A stretch of 64,000 nt of DNA, taken from Brenneria bubanii (GTDB lineage Bacteria > Pseudomonadota > Gammaproteobacteria > Enterobacterales > Enterobacteriaceae). Below are positions 54,830 through 63,592 of the stretch, one piece after another (the first letter of the stretch is position 1; each line of letters begins with the position of its first letter). The translations under genes and the position numbers were made by a program. The notes beneath the pieces were generated by a model, which saw nothing but the letters and a program-made list of their open reading frames with translations, had not been told where the DNA came from and made no database searches. The stretch covers positions 186,001 to 250,000 of the forward strand of contig NZ_JAKMAJ010000003.1 in NCBI RefSeq assembly GCF_022378355.1, in the 5' to 3' direction.

Positions 54830-55564
54830 ATGCATAAAATTGTTTTTATCGAAGATGATGCCGAGGTCGGTAAGCTGATCGCCGCTTATCTTGGCAAACA
54901 TGACATTGAGGTTAAGGTCGAAATGCGCGGCGATCGGGCGCTGGCGTTTATTCAACAGCAACAGCCTGATCTGGTGCTGCTGGATATCATGCTGCCGGGT
55001 AAAGACGGTATGACCATCTGTCGTGAATTACGCCCGCAATACAGCGGCCCCATAGTCTTGCTGACTTCGCTGGATAGCGATATGAATCATATTCTGGCGC
55101 TGGAAATGGGCGCCGATGACTATATTCTGAAAACCACGCCGCCCGCCGTTCTGCTGGCACGTCTGCGCCTGCACTTCCGTCAGTATGGCAATGCGCCGCA
55201 GGCGGCGATAGAGCAAAGCACCGCGCCTTTGCAGGTTCACAAATCCCTGCACTTTGGCCTGCTGTGTATCGACCCCGTCAATCGCGAAGTCACATTGGGG
55301 GAAGAAACTATCGCGCTATCAACCGCTGATTTCGATCTGCTCTGGCAACTGGCGACCCACGCCGGAAATATCATGGATCGCGATGCCTTACTGAAAAATC
55401 TGCGCGGCGTGAGCTACGATGGTATGGATCGAAGCATCGACGTGGCGATCTCGCGCTTGCGCAAAAAGCTCTACGATAATCCCACCGAACCTTTTCGCAT
55501 CAAGACGGTACGCAACAAGGGCTATCTTTTCGCGCCCAATACATGGGAAAGCGTTGCGTCATGA
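54830..55564 (+). CDS. rstA: Response regulator RstA
   Basis: The 244-residue OmpR-type regulator is closely similar to E. coli RstA. The receiver domain has the phosphorylation site Asp52 (DLVLLDIMLPGKDG) and the lysine near 102 (YILKTTPP). The C-terminal winged helix has ADFDLLWQLATHAGNIMDRDALLKNLRGVSYDGMDRSIDVAISRLRKKL. With RstB it is a two-component system under PhoPQ in enterics. In E. coli RstA activates asr, which lies 6.5 kb downstream here with a matching site. Confidence 0.97.
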   Translation: MHKIVFIEDDAEVGKLIAAYLGKHDIEVKVEMRGDRALAFIQQQQPDLVLLDIMLPGKDGMTICRELRPQYSGPIVLLTSLDSDMNHILALEMGADDYILKTTPPAVLLARLRLHFRQYGNAPQAAIEQSTAPLQVHKSLHFGLLCIDPVNREVTLGEETIALSTADFDLLWQLATHAGNIMDRDALLKNLRGVSYDGMDRSIDVAISRLRKKLYDNPTEPFRIKTVRNKGYLFAPNTWESVAS

Positions 55565-56871
55565 GAAAGCTGTTTATCCAGTTTTTTTTGTTGTTGTTCG
55601 CCTGTTTTGTGGTCATGACGCTGTTGGTGGGGCTGGTATATAAAGTCACCGCGGAACGAGCCGGCCGGCAGTCCATGGATGATCTGATGAAAAGCTCGCT
55701 TTACCTGATCCGCAATGAACTGCGCACCATTCCCCCGCGTGACTGGCATAAAACAATCAGCCAGTTGGATTTAAATCTATCGTTTCAACTGCAAATCGAA
55801 CCGCTGAATAAATACACGTTGAGCGCTAAAACGCAACAGCGGCTGAATCAGGGCGAGATTATCGCGCTCGACAATGAATATACGTTTATTCAACGCATTC
55901 CCCGCAGTCATTATGTACTGGCGGTCGGGCCGATCCCTTACCTGTTTTTCCTGCATGAAATGCGCCTGCTGGATCTGTTATTGGTTATGCTGATCGGCTT
56001 ATCGCTGGCGCTACCGGTGTTTTTGTGGATGCGGCCCCACTGGAAGGCGATGCTGCAGTTGGAAAACGCGGCACAGCGATTTGGCGACGGGCATTTGGAA
56101 GAACGAACCCATTTCGACAATACCTCCAGCCTGTTTCGCCTCGGTATCGCTTTCAATCTGATGGCGGATAATCTGAACCAGCTAATCGCCAGCAAAAAGC
56201 AGCTGATCGACAATATCGCTCATGAATTACGCACGCCGTTGGTACGTTTGCGTTATCGACTGGCGATCAGTGAAAACCTGACGGACGAAGAGCAACAAGC
56301 GTTGAACCGGGATATCGGCCAGCTTGAAGCCTTGATCGACGAGTTGCTCACCTATGCCCGATTAGACCGGCCGCAGGTCACATTGCATTTGGCTGAAATG
56401 GATCTGCCCGCCTGGCTACAAACCAAAGTTGATGATTTCCGGCTTATCCATCCCGATAAAAACATCACGCTGGCTATCCCGCATCGCAGCGATTTTGGCT
56501 ATTTGGATCTGCGGTTGATGGAGCGCGTGTTGAATAATCTCGTCAATAACGGACTACGTTTCTGCCGCACCCGTCTGCATATCAGTCTGCTGCTGGACGC
56601 TGACGACACGGCCAGTTTATACGTTGAGGATGATGGCCCCGGCATCGAACCGGAACAGCGGGAACACATTTTTGAGCCCTTTATCCGCCTGGAGGCGGGG
56701 ATCGAAAATAGCAGCGGCGGTTGCGGACTCGGGCTGGCTATCGTTCATGCCATCTCCCGTGCGCACGAAGGGACCATCGTCGTGGATAATAGCTCGCTGG
56801 GCGGCGCCAGATTTTGCTTTTCCTGGCCGCTAAAGCATCGCGCCCCGCCGCGGGCTTTGCCGCATCAGTAG
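55561..56871 (+). CDS. rstB: Sensor histidine kinase RstB
   Basis: The 436-residue kinase has two transmembrane segments (residues 4-25 and about 135-155) flanking a periplasmic sensor. A HAMP region follows, then a HisKA domain with NIAHELRTPLVRLRYRL (His about 221) and an ATPase domain with NNLVNNGLRF, DDGPGIEPEQ and GGCGLGLAIV. The ATG overlaps the rstA stop codon as ATGA, so the two are co-translated. It ends three bases before the convergent LacI gene. Confidence 0.96.
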   Translation: MRKLFIQFFLLLFACFVVMTLLVGLVYKVTAERAGRQSMDDLMKSSLYLIRNELRTIPPRDWHKTISQLDLNLSFQLQIEPLNKYTLSAKTQQRLNQGEIIALDNEYTFIQRIPRSHYVLAVGPIPYLFFLHEMRLLDLLLVMLIGLSLALPVFLWMRPHWKAMLQLENAAQRFGDGHLEERTHFDNTSSLFRLGIAFNLMADNLNQLIASKKQLIDNIAHELRTPLVRLRYRLAISENLTDEEQQALNRDIGQLEALIDELLTYARLDRPQVTLHLAEMDLPAWLQTKVDDFRLIHPDKNITLAIPHRSDFGYLDLRLMERVLNNLVNNGLRFCRTRLHISLLLDADDTASLYVEDDGPGIEPEQREHIFEPFIRLEAGIENSSGGCGLGLAIVHAISRAHEGTIVVDNSSLGGARFCFSWPLKHRAPPRALPHQ

Positions 56872-56874
56872 CGC

Positions 56875-57885
56875 TCAGCGCGGCGGGCAGTCGGTGTCGC
56901 CCTGCCCCAGCGCCGGTTGCCATAGCTCCTGCACCTGCTGTGGTTCGCAGCCGTCCAGCAGCCGGCGGATCATGCCGGCTATCTGTTTACCTACGTTGGT
57001 CCGGGTATTTTGCACAATCGGCGTTACCGCAACGTCGATTAAATTGTCATCCGGCAGGCCATCGTAGACGATCAGGGATACGCCCTGTTTTCCCAGGCAT
57101 CCGGCTTGCTGCAGCGCGCCGGCCGCGCCTTCCCCCAGCATATTGCAGTCGGTAATAATCGCCGTCGGCGGCGTATCAAGCGCCAGCAGTCGGCGGGCGG
57201 CGTTGTAACCGCCAGGACGATTAGGCTCGGATTTTTGTATGTAATGCGCAATCGGCGGTAATGAACAATGGGCCAGCGCATCAGAATAGCCCTGCAGGCG
57301 TTGCTCCACATAGGCGAGCGGCGCATCGGTGCTTAAAAAGGCGATGTGCCGATGCCCTAACTTGACCAGCCGCTCTACGGCCATGACCGAACCGGCATGG
57401 TTGTCGAAATCAAACCAGGCGTAGGGCTGGGGCAAATTGCTGCGCCCCAGCGCCAGAAAAGGAAAATTTTGTTCCTGTAAATACTTGAGGCGGCGATCGT
57501 CAGGCTTGGTGTGCGCAACTAACAACGCATCCACTCGCCGGGTTTCCACCAAACGGATTAAAGAATGGTAAGTCTCATTGGGATCATCAGGAATAAGCAG
57601 TAAATCAATGCCGAATTTGGCCAGTTCAATACTGATCCAACCAATCATTTCCAGAAACGTTGAATTATTCAGCACCCGAGGTCGCGAAGGATAAGCCAGA
57701 GCCACCGCATCGGTTTTGCCCATTTTCAGACGCCGGGCCATCGAATTGGGCTGATAACCTAAACGTTTGGCGGCTTCCCTAATCCTTTCACGCGTAGCGG
57801 GCGCAACGTCATCATATCCGTTCAATGCACGGCTGACCGTCGTTGAGGAAATACCCAATTCACTCGCTATTTTTTTTAATGACAT
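56875..57885 (-). CDS. LacI family repressor of the alpha-galactoside operon
   Basis: The 336-residue protein has the LacI helix-turn-helix (LKKIASELGISSTTVSRALNGYDDVAPATRERI) and hinge (LGYQPNSMARRL). A periplasmic-binding-protein-like sugar domain follows (LLVAHTKPDDRRLKYL, AIITDCNMLGEGAAGALQQAG). I chose the ATG at 57885; a TTG two codons upstream is in frame. It is divergent from the permease and alpha-galactosidase genes and is most likely their repressor. A galactoside is the expected inducer. Confidence 0.9.
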   Translation of the reverse strand: MSLKKIASELGISSTTVSRALNGYDDVAPATRERIREAAKRLGYQPNSMARRLKMGKTDAVALAYPSRPRVLNNSTFLEMIGWISIELAKFGIDLLLIPDDPNETYHSLIRLVETRRVDALLVAHTKPDDRRLKYLQEQNFPFLALGRSNLPQPYAWFDFDNHAGSVMAVERLVKLGHRHIAFLSTDAPLAYVEQRLQGYSDALAHCSLPPIAHYIQKSEPNRPGGYNAARRLLALDTPPTAIITDCNMLGEGAAGALQQAGCLGKQGVSLIVYDGLPDDNLIDVAVTPIVQNTRTNVGKQIAGMIRRLLDGCEPQQVQELWQPALGQGDTDCPPR

Positions 57886-58303
57886 ACTCAACCCGGAATC
57901 TGCTGTTTAAGGGGAAGGACACGCTCTGGATGTATCATATACCTATAAATAAACTCAAGGAGTTGCCAAGTTCTCAATCAACATTTTTACCATTACGCCG
58001 CCGCTGGAAATATTTCGCGCCCGCACAATTCATCATCGGGTGGAATTCTAGCATTGCATTCATCGTCCCACCGTTGCCCCAAATAGCCAAACCGACAATT
58101 TTTTTAACCTCATCACAGATCCGAAACGTTTAGATTCAAAATCTAAACGTTTCGGATGTATGTTTACTGCCAAGTGGTTCAGATGGCGGCATGTGCATTA
58201 ACGGCTAAACCGCACTCAGATAACCGTTACAAAGAGCGTTCCGCAAACGATGAAGGCGCCAGCACGCTTACCTTTGCAGTATCAGCGACATCACGAGGTG
58301 TTT
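57886..58303. other. Divergent control region of the alpha-galactoside operon
   Basis: About 420 bp with no gene. It holds the 39-bp double operator at 58119-58157. The stretch 57900-58110 shows nothing else recognisable. Confidence 0.6.
58119..58157. promoter_or_regulatory. Perfect 39-bp palindrome containing two LacI-type operators
   Basis: Two 18-bp arms, 58119-58136 and 58140-58157, are exact reverse complements around the trinucleotide CAA. Each arm contains AAACGTTT (58124-58131 and 58145-58152), the CG-centred core of LacI-family operators. The two core centres are 21 bp apart, two turns of the helix, so two repressor dimers could bind on the same face. It lies about 147 bp before the permease start. 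No T-run follows, so a terminator is unlikely. Confidence 0.75.
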
Positions 58304-59623
58304 ATGAACGAAATCAGTGAAGAAAAATCCTACAGGGGAAACCGCAATTTCTGGCTATTCGGCCTCTTTTTCTTCTTTTATTTTTTTATCATGGCCTCCT
58401 ACTATCCATTCTTCCCAATATGGCTGCATGATATTAATAATTTAAGTAAAACCGATACCGGTATTGTATTCGGCAGCATTTCGCTATTCGCACTGGCTTT
58501 CCAGCCCATTATGGGACCATTGTCAGATAAACTTGGCCTAAGAAAAAACCTGATGTGGATTATCGTCGGGTTGTTAATTCTGTTTGCGCCGTTCTTCATT
58601 TACGTTTTCAGTCCGCTGCTGCAATTTAATATCTTCATCGGCGCGCTGGTCGGCGGCTGCTATCTGGGTTTTGTCTTCACCGGGGGGTCACATGCGATAG
58701 AGGCTTATATCGAGAAGGTCAGCCGCAACAGTAATTTCGAATACGGCCGCACCAGAATGTTTGGCTGTATTGGCTGGGCGCTGTGCGCCAGCGTCGTAGG
58801 CATGCTGTATACCGTTAATAATGAATTGATATTCTGGTTGGCATCCGGTTGTGCGCTGATCCTGGCCATTTTGTTATTTTTATCCCGGCCCGATCGGCAG
58901 TCCACAGCGTACGTGGTTGATAAACTGGGCGCCAACAAGCCGGCATTTAATCTGAAAAACGCCATTGAATTATTGAAAAAACCGGCATTGTGGTTCTTCA
59001 TTCTTTATATCGTCGGCGTGCCCTGCATTTATGATGTTTTCGATCAGCAGTTCGCTAACTTTTTTACCTCTTTCTTCGAAACAAAACAGCAAGGCACTGA
59101 GATTTTTGGTTTTGTCACAACCGGCGGCGAGTTATTAAATGCGACGGTTATGTTTTTCGCGCCGGTGATTATTTCCCGTATCGGCAGCAAAAACGCGTTA
59201 TTGCTGGCTGGCGCCATTATGTCGGTAAGAATTATGGGCTCAGCGTTCGCCACATCCGCCGTGGAAGTCGTTATTTTGAAAATATTACATATGTTTGAAG
59301 TACCATTCCTGCTGGTCGGCTCGTTCAAATATATTACCCAGGTGTTTGAAGTCCGCTTTTCCGCCACGGTTTATTTGATCGGTTTCTGCTTCAGCAAGCA
59401 ATTATCGATGATTTTCATGTCTGTTTTCGCCGGCCGCATGTACGACCACATGGGATTCCAGGATACCTATCTGGTTTTAGGCTGTATTGTGCTGGCGTTT
59501 ACCCTGGTTTCAGCCTTTACGCTTTCCGGACAGGGGGTGGTCGAAAGTATTCGTTCTTATTTCAGCAGCGATAAGCAAATTGCCCAGACTGATGACAAAT
59601 CCCGTATTCAGGATGTGAAATAA
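58304..59623 (+). CDS. Oligosaccharide:H+ symporter of the LacY/RafB family
   Basis: The 439-residue permease has twelve hydrophobic segments and strong LacY family sequences. [31 protein letters not shown], near residues 140-170, includes the glutamate and arginine corresponding to LacY Glu126 and Arg144. [18 protein letters not shown] and [13 protein letters not shown] are also family motifs. The ATG at 58304 has GAGG in front of it. Together with the linked alpha-galactosidase it most likely imports raffinose or melibiose, like RafB, but sucrose- or lactose-type specificity is possible. Confidence 0.9.
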   Translation: MNEISEEKSYRGNRNFWLFGLFFFFYFFIMASYYPFFPIWLHDINNLSKTDTGIVFGSISLFALAFQPIMGPLSDKLGLRKNLMWIIVGLLILFAPFFIYVFSPLLQFNIFIGALVGGCYLGFVFTGGSHAIEAYIEKVSRNSNFEYGRTRMFGCIGWALCASVVGMLYTVNNELIFWLASGCALILAILLFLSRPDRQSTAYVVDKLGANKPAFNLKNAIELLKKPALWFFILYIVGVPCIYDVFDQQFANFFTSFFETKQQGTEIFGFVTTGGELLNATVMFFAPVIISRIGSKNALLLAGAIMSVRIMGSAFATSAVEVVILKILHMFEVPFLLVGSFKYITQVFEVRFSATVYLIGFCFSKQLSMIFMSVFAGRMYDHMGFQDTYLVLGCIVLAFTLVSAFTLSGQGVVESIRSYFSSDKQIAQTDDKSRIQDVK

Positions 59624-59687
59624 CCACCGTTATAGTAAAGAGCGGAACCGTCACCGCTGATAAACGAGTTAATTTTTTGGAGCTGTT

Positions 59688-61811
59688 ATGAATAATATTG
59701 TCAGGCTATCCAGCCATGATTCAGATGTTATTTTACGCTGTCGGCCCTATGTGGAAATTATTTATTGGGGCAGGCATCTGCAAAATTACCAACCTGAAAT
59801 GATAGAGGCCTTAACTCGCCCGGTGGCGAACAGCCGTTTGGATAACGACGCGCCATTGACGATTTGTCCAGAAACCGGGCGCGGCATATTCAGTTCGCCC
59901 GGCATGGAAGGAAACCGCGATGGCAAAGACTGGTCGCCGGTTTTCACTACCCGGCGTCACTCGGTTGACGAACACGGCCTGACGATTATCAGTGAAGATC
60001 CGATCGCCGGCCTGCGGCTGGTCAGCGAGATACAGCTTTGCCCGCACAGCGGCGTGTTAAAGACCCGTAACGCCCTGACCAATATTCGCCCGGGACGCTA
60101 CCTTGTCGATCGACTGTCCGTCACCTTGCCTTTACCGGAGCGCGCCAATGAAATCATGGCGTTTAATGGCCGTTGGATAAAAGAATTTCAGCGTCACTCG
60201 CTCAAGCTGGAGCACGGCGGTTATATTCAGGAAAACCGCCGCGGCAGAACGTCGCATGAATATTTCCCCGGTCTGGTGGCGGGCAAAAGCGGATTCAGCG
60301 AACAGCAAGGCGAAGTCTGGGGATTACACCTGGCCTGGAGCGGCAACCACCGTTTGCGCGCCGACAGCAAAAGCGATGGCCGCCGTCAGCTACAGGCGGA
60401 GGCGCTCTACTTTTCAGGCGAGATCGCGTTGGAAACCGAGCAAAGCGTCACAACCCCCTGGGTCTATGCCGTGTACTCCGCCGACGGTCTGAACGGCATG
60501 AGCCGGCGCTTCCATCAATATGTCCGCCGGCAGCTCATTCCGTCTCTGGCGGACAAGCCCCGCCCCGTTCACCTGAATACCTGGGAAGGCATCTATTTTA
60601 ATCACGATCCGGATTACATCATGCGCATGGTGGAAAACGCCGCCAAAATCGGTATTGAACGTTTCATCATCGACGACGGCTGGTTCAAAGGACGCAACAA
60701 CGACCTTAGTTCACTGGGTGACTGGTACATCGATGCGGAAAAATATCCTCACGGGCTGAAACCGGTAATCGATGCGGTAAGAAAACAGGGGATGGAATTT
60801 GGCATCTGGGTGGAACCGGAAATGATCAACCAGGACTCCGATCTGTTCCGCGCCCACCCGGATTGGGTATTGAAACTGGACGGTTATCCGCTGTTGCTCG
60901 GGCGCAATCAGCTGCTGCTCGATCTGTCAAACCCGCAGGTTTATGACTATCTGCTGGAGCGGATGAACTGGCTGTTGGGCGAACATCACATCGACTACGT
61001 TAAATGGGACTTTAACCGTGAAGCGGTTCAATCGGCGCATCGGGGGCATGCGTCTCAGGTAAGTCAAACCAGGCAACTGTACCGGCTATTCGACCAACTC
61101 AATAGCCGCTTCCCCGACGTGGAATTTGAGTCTTGCGCATCCGGCGGCGGCCGTATTGATTATGAAATACTGCAACGGTGCCGCCGTTTTTGGCCATCGG
61201 ACAGTAACGATGCGCTCGATCGGTTGCAAATCCAGCGCGGCATGAGCTATTTCTTTCCTCCCGAGGTCATGGGCGCGCATATCGGCGGCAGCCCCTGCCA
61301 CACCACCTCCCGCCGGCACAGTATTAATTTCCGCGGCCTGACCGCCTTGTTCGGACATATGGGCGTTGAGCTGGATCCGGTGTCTGAACCCCAGTCAGAG
61401 CAACAGGCTTTCGCCCGTTATATCGCACTGCATAAACAGTTGCGTCCTCTGCTGCACAGCGGCACTCAACTGCGTATCGACTATGCCGATAAAAGCACCC
61501 TGATCAATGAAATCGTGGCGCCAGACCAGCGGCAGGCGATCGTATTGATAAGCCAGCTCGCGCTGCCGGAATATGCGCTGTGCGGCAGTTTGCAAATCCC
61601 CGGATTGAAGCCTCAGGCGCAGTATCGCCTTGAGGTGCTGGATATGCCGGAGAGTATGCATAAAGCCAGAAATAACACGATGAAGAAATATCCGGCCTGG
61701 TTGAAACACCCCATGACGCTGAGCGGAGACTGGCTTGAAAATGCGGGGATTGCGCTGCCGATCCTCGATCCTGAATCGGCTATCCTGCTTCGGCTTGTCG
61801 AAGTGCCGTAG
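59688..61811 (+). CDS. Alpha-galactosidase, GH36
   Basis: The 707-residue cytoplasmic enzyme has the GH36 layout: an N-terminal beta-supersandwich (about 1-320), a catalytic barrel and a C-terminal beta domain. The nucleophile is the aspartate in VKWDFNREAVQ near residue 440, and the acid/base is in WPSDSNDALDRLQIQ near 505. FIIDDGWFKGRNND near 327 and ESCASGGGRIDYEIL near 482 are typical of GH36 alpha-galactosidases such as RafA. It hydrolyses alpha-1,6-galactosides (raffinose, melibiose). It follows the permease gene by 64 bp and is co-transcribed. Confidence 0.95.
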   Translation: MNNIVRLSSHDSDVILRCRPYVEIIYWGRHLQNYQPEMIEALTRPVANSRLDNDAPLTICPETGRGIFSSPGMEGNRDGKDWSPVFTTRRHSVDEHGLTIISEDPIAGLRLVSEIQLCPHSGVLKTRNALTNIRPGRYLVDRLSVTLPLPERANEIMAFNGRWIKEFQRHSLKLEHGGYIQENRRGRTSHEYFPGLVAGKSGFSEQQGEVWGLHLAWSGNHRLRADSKSDGRRQLQAEALYFSGEIALETEQSVTTPWVYAVYSADGLNGMSRRFHQYVRRQLIPSLADKPRPVHLNTWEGIYFNHDPDYIMRMVENAAKIGIERFIIDDGWFKGRNNDLSSLGDWYIDAEKYPHGLKPVIDAVRKQGMEFGIWVEPEMINQDSDLFRAHPDWVLKLDGYPLLLGRNQLLLDLSNPQVYDYLLERMNWLLGEHHIDYVKWDFNREAVQSAHRGHASQVSQTRQLYRLFDQLNSRFPDVEFESCASGGGRIDYEILQRCRRFWPSDSNDALDRLQIQRGMSYFFPPEVMGAHIGGSPCHTTSRRHSINFRGLTALFGHMGVELDPVSEPQSEQQAFARYIALHKQLRPLLHSGTQLRIDYADKSTLINEIVAPDQRQAIVLISQLALPEYALCGSLQIPGLKPQAQYRLEVLDMPESMHKARNNTMKKYPAWLKHPMTLSGDWLENAGIALPILDPESAILLRLVEVP

Positions 61812-61823
61812 CATGCCCATACC

Positions 61824-61853
61824 GCAGGCGGCCACGCTTGCCCGACCGCCTGC
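61824..61853 (+). terminator. Hairpin after the alpha-galactosidase gene
   Basis: GCAGGCGG (61824-61831) pairs perfectly with CCGCCTGC (61846-61853). Only weak T-rich sequence follows. Confidence 0.6.
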
Positions 61854-61922
61854 CTCCTCAGTCTTCACCGGCGACGTTCGCCGGCCGACGCCGCCTTTCT
61901 CCATCAGGTTAATCCGGCGTTG

Positions 61923-61936
61923 TACATTCGGTTACA
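61923..61936 (+). promoter_or_regulatory. RstA box upstream of asr
   Basis: TACATTCGGTTACA matches the RstA box TACATNTNGTTACA at every defined position except one (C for T at position 7). It lies about 105 bp before the asr start. In E. coli RstA binds such a box to activate asr at low pH. Confidence 0.8.
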
Positions 61937-62041
61937 CGCCGAAACCAATCACTTACGGAAGCGCATTCATTTTTTCCCTATTCTCTGTTCACCGACCCGG
62001 GTTAGGGTCACGAAACGTGAACGAGTAATGAGGAAATGATA

Positions 62042-62392
62042 ATGAATAAAGTATTAGTTATGATCGCGGGTGCGGCTTTGGGTCTGTCCTCTGTAGCCTT
62101 TGCCGCTGAAACAGCGCCTGGCGCGCCGGCTCAAGCTACCGCTACGTCAACGAAATCCGCACCGGCTAAAGTCACCCACAAAAAGCATGTGAAGAAAGCC
62201 AAAGCAGCCGAACAAAAAGCGCAGGCGACTAAAAAGCATGTGAAGAAAGTTAAACCGGCAGCGCAAAAAGCGCAGGCTGCCAAGAAGCATGTGAAGAAAG
62301 CGCAACCTGCGGCTCAGAAGGCGCAAGCGGCTAAAAAAGCAGTGAAAAAATCGCATACTGCCAAGCCAGCGACCACGACGCCGGCCGCTTGA
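62042..62392 (+). CDS. asr: Acid shock protein Asr
   Basis: The 116-residue protein has a signal peptide ([21 protein letters not shown]) followed by a lysine-, alanine- and glutamine-rich repetitive region. Four related units of KKHVKK plus a [10 protein letters not shown]-like spacer are visible (about residues 45-103). Asr is a periplasmic, very basic protein strongly induced by acid and needed for acid survival. The ATG at 62042 is preceded by GAGGAAA. The neighbour order asr, ydgU, ydgD matches E. coli. Confidence 0.95.
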   Translation: MNKVLVMIAGAALGLSSVAFAAETAPGAPAQATATSTKSAPAKVTHKKHVKKAKAAEQKAQATKKHVKKVKPAAQKAQAAKKHVKKAQPAAQKAQAAKKAVKKSHTAKPATTTPAA

Positions 62393-62552
62393 TAAATCAT
62401 CTGCGTCCTGTACGTAATGGCCGGGGCATCGCTTGACGTGATGAGCCTCTCGCCGCGACGACGGCCAGATAACCGCTTGAGGTAATACACAAACACCCGG
62501 CTAATCGTAGCGGTATTACGGTCAGCCGCGTGTTTATTTCATGGGATATCAG
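62393..62552. other. asr to ydgU spacer
   Basis: This 160-bp spacer contains the terminator at 62491-62535 and no other recognisable element. Confidence 0.4.
62491..62535 (+). terminator. Terminator after asr
   Basis: AAACACCCGGCT (62491-62502) pairs with AGCCGCGTGTTT (62524-62535) in 11 of 12 positions, followed by ATTT. Read-through would reach ydgU. Confidence 0.65.
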
Positions 62553-62636
62553 ATGATGGCACACCGTTACTCATTTGAAATCACGTTATCACTGGTTCTT
62601 ATCTGCGGAGTCATCACCCTGATCTTCTTTCTATAG
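62553..62636 (+). CDS. ydgU: Small acid-inducible membrane protein YdgU
   Basis: This 27-residue single-helix membrane protein (MMAHRYSFEITLSLVLICGV, then ITLIFFL) resembles E. coli YdgU in length, in its charged RYxFE start, and in its position between asr and ydgD. It may start at 62553 or 62556; an in-frame ATG at 62541 would add four residues. Ribosome-binding sequence is weak (GGGAT). Role unknown; in E. coli it belongs to the asr acid-response transcript. Confidence 0.72.
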   Translation: MMAHRYSFEITLSLVLICGVITLIFFL

Positions 62637-62770
62637 TTCATTAGGTTAAGGCCTTTCCCTCGTAAAAAAACATCATCAGACCTGACCACCTACCCATAAA
62701 ATGCATCTATAGTTATTTAACTTAATTTGTTTAATAAGACGCTGACTTTAAACGTAAGGCTTAATATTAC

Positions 62771-63592
62771 ATGCGCGTATCGGCCTGGTTGTTATGTTCG
62801 TTATCTTTTATTGCCTCTTTTTGTTGGGCGGAAGACGCGGTTTCAGATGCCGCCAGACAGCAGCAGATTTTATTTTTTAATCATGACGATCGGGATCGCG
62901 TGCCTGACGCAACCCAATGGCCTTGGCATGCAATTGGGCAGCTAGAGACCGCCAGCGGCAATCTGTGCACCGCAACCCTGATCTCGCCGCATCTGGCGCT
63001 CACCGCAGGTCATTGCGTACTGCTGCCGCCTACCGGCAAAGCGGATCGGCTTGTCGCATTGCGTTTTCTCGCCGCGGATAATGGCTGGCAATATGAAACA
63101 AAAGATATCGAAGCTCTGGTAAATCAGAAACTTGGACGAAAACTGGAAGCCGACGGCGATGGTTGGATCGTTCCTCCGGCGGCGGCTCCGTTAGATTATG
63201 CGTTAATTCGGTTAACACAGACGCCGCCGGGGATTGAACCACTTCCGCTATGGCGCGGCAGTCGTCGTGAATTGACGCAGTCATTGGCGCAACATGGGCG
63301 GCATGTCACTCAGGCCGGCTACCCCGAAGATCATCAGGATACGCTTTATCGTCATCAGGACTGCCTGATAACCGGCTGGATTCAGCAGGTGGTGCTATCG
63401 CATCGGTGCGATACGTTGCCTGGAGATAGCGGTTCGCCTTTAATATTACGCACCGAATCAGGATGGGCCATCGTCGGAATTCAAAGTTCCGCGCCTGCCG
63501 CCGACGATCGCGATATTGCCGATAATCGCGCCGTTTCCGTTATCGCGATTCGCAATATGCTGGTGAGAGCGGAGTTATCATTCGCGCCTTAG
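62771..63592 (+). CDS. ydgD: Trypsin-like serine protease YdgD
   Basis: The 273-residue protein has a signal peptide (cleavage near FCWAED) and a trypsin-fold domain. The catalytic triad is visible: His in LTAGHCVL near residue 80, Asp in PLDYALIRL near 143, and Ser in [11 protein letters not shown] near 219. A cysteine pair frames the histidine region. It is expected to be periplasmic. In E. coli the same gene follows asr; its substrate is unknown. Confidence 0.9.
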   Translation: MRVSAWLLCSLSFIASFCWAEDAVSDAARQQQILFFNHDDRDRVPDATQWPWHAIGQLETASGNLCTATLISPHLALTAGHCVLLPPTGKADRLVALRFLAADNGWQYETKDIEALVNQKLGRKLEADGDGWIVPPAAAPLDYALIRLTQTPPGIEPLPLWRGSRRELTQSLAQHGRHVTQAGYPEDHQDTLYRHQDCLITGWIQQVVLSHRCDTLPGDSGSPLILRTESGWAIVGIQSSAPAADDRDIADNRAVSVIAIRNMLVRAELSFAP

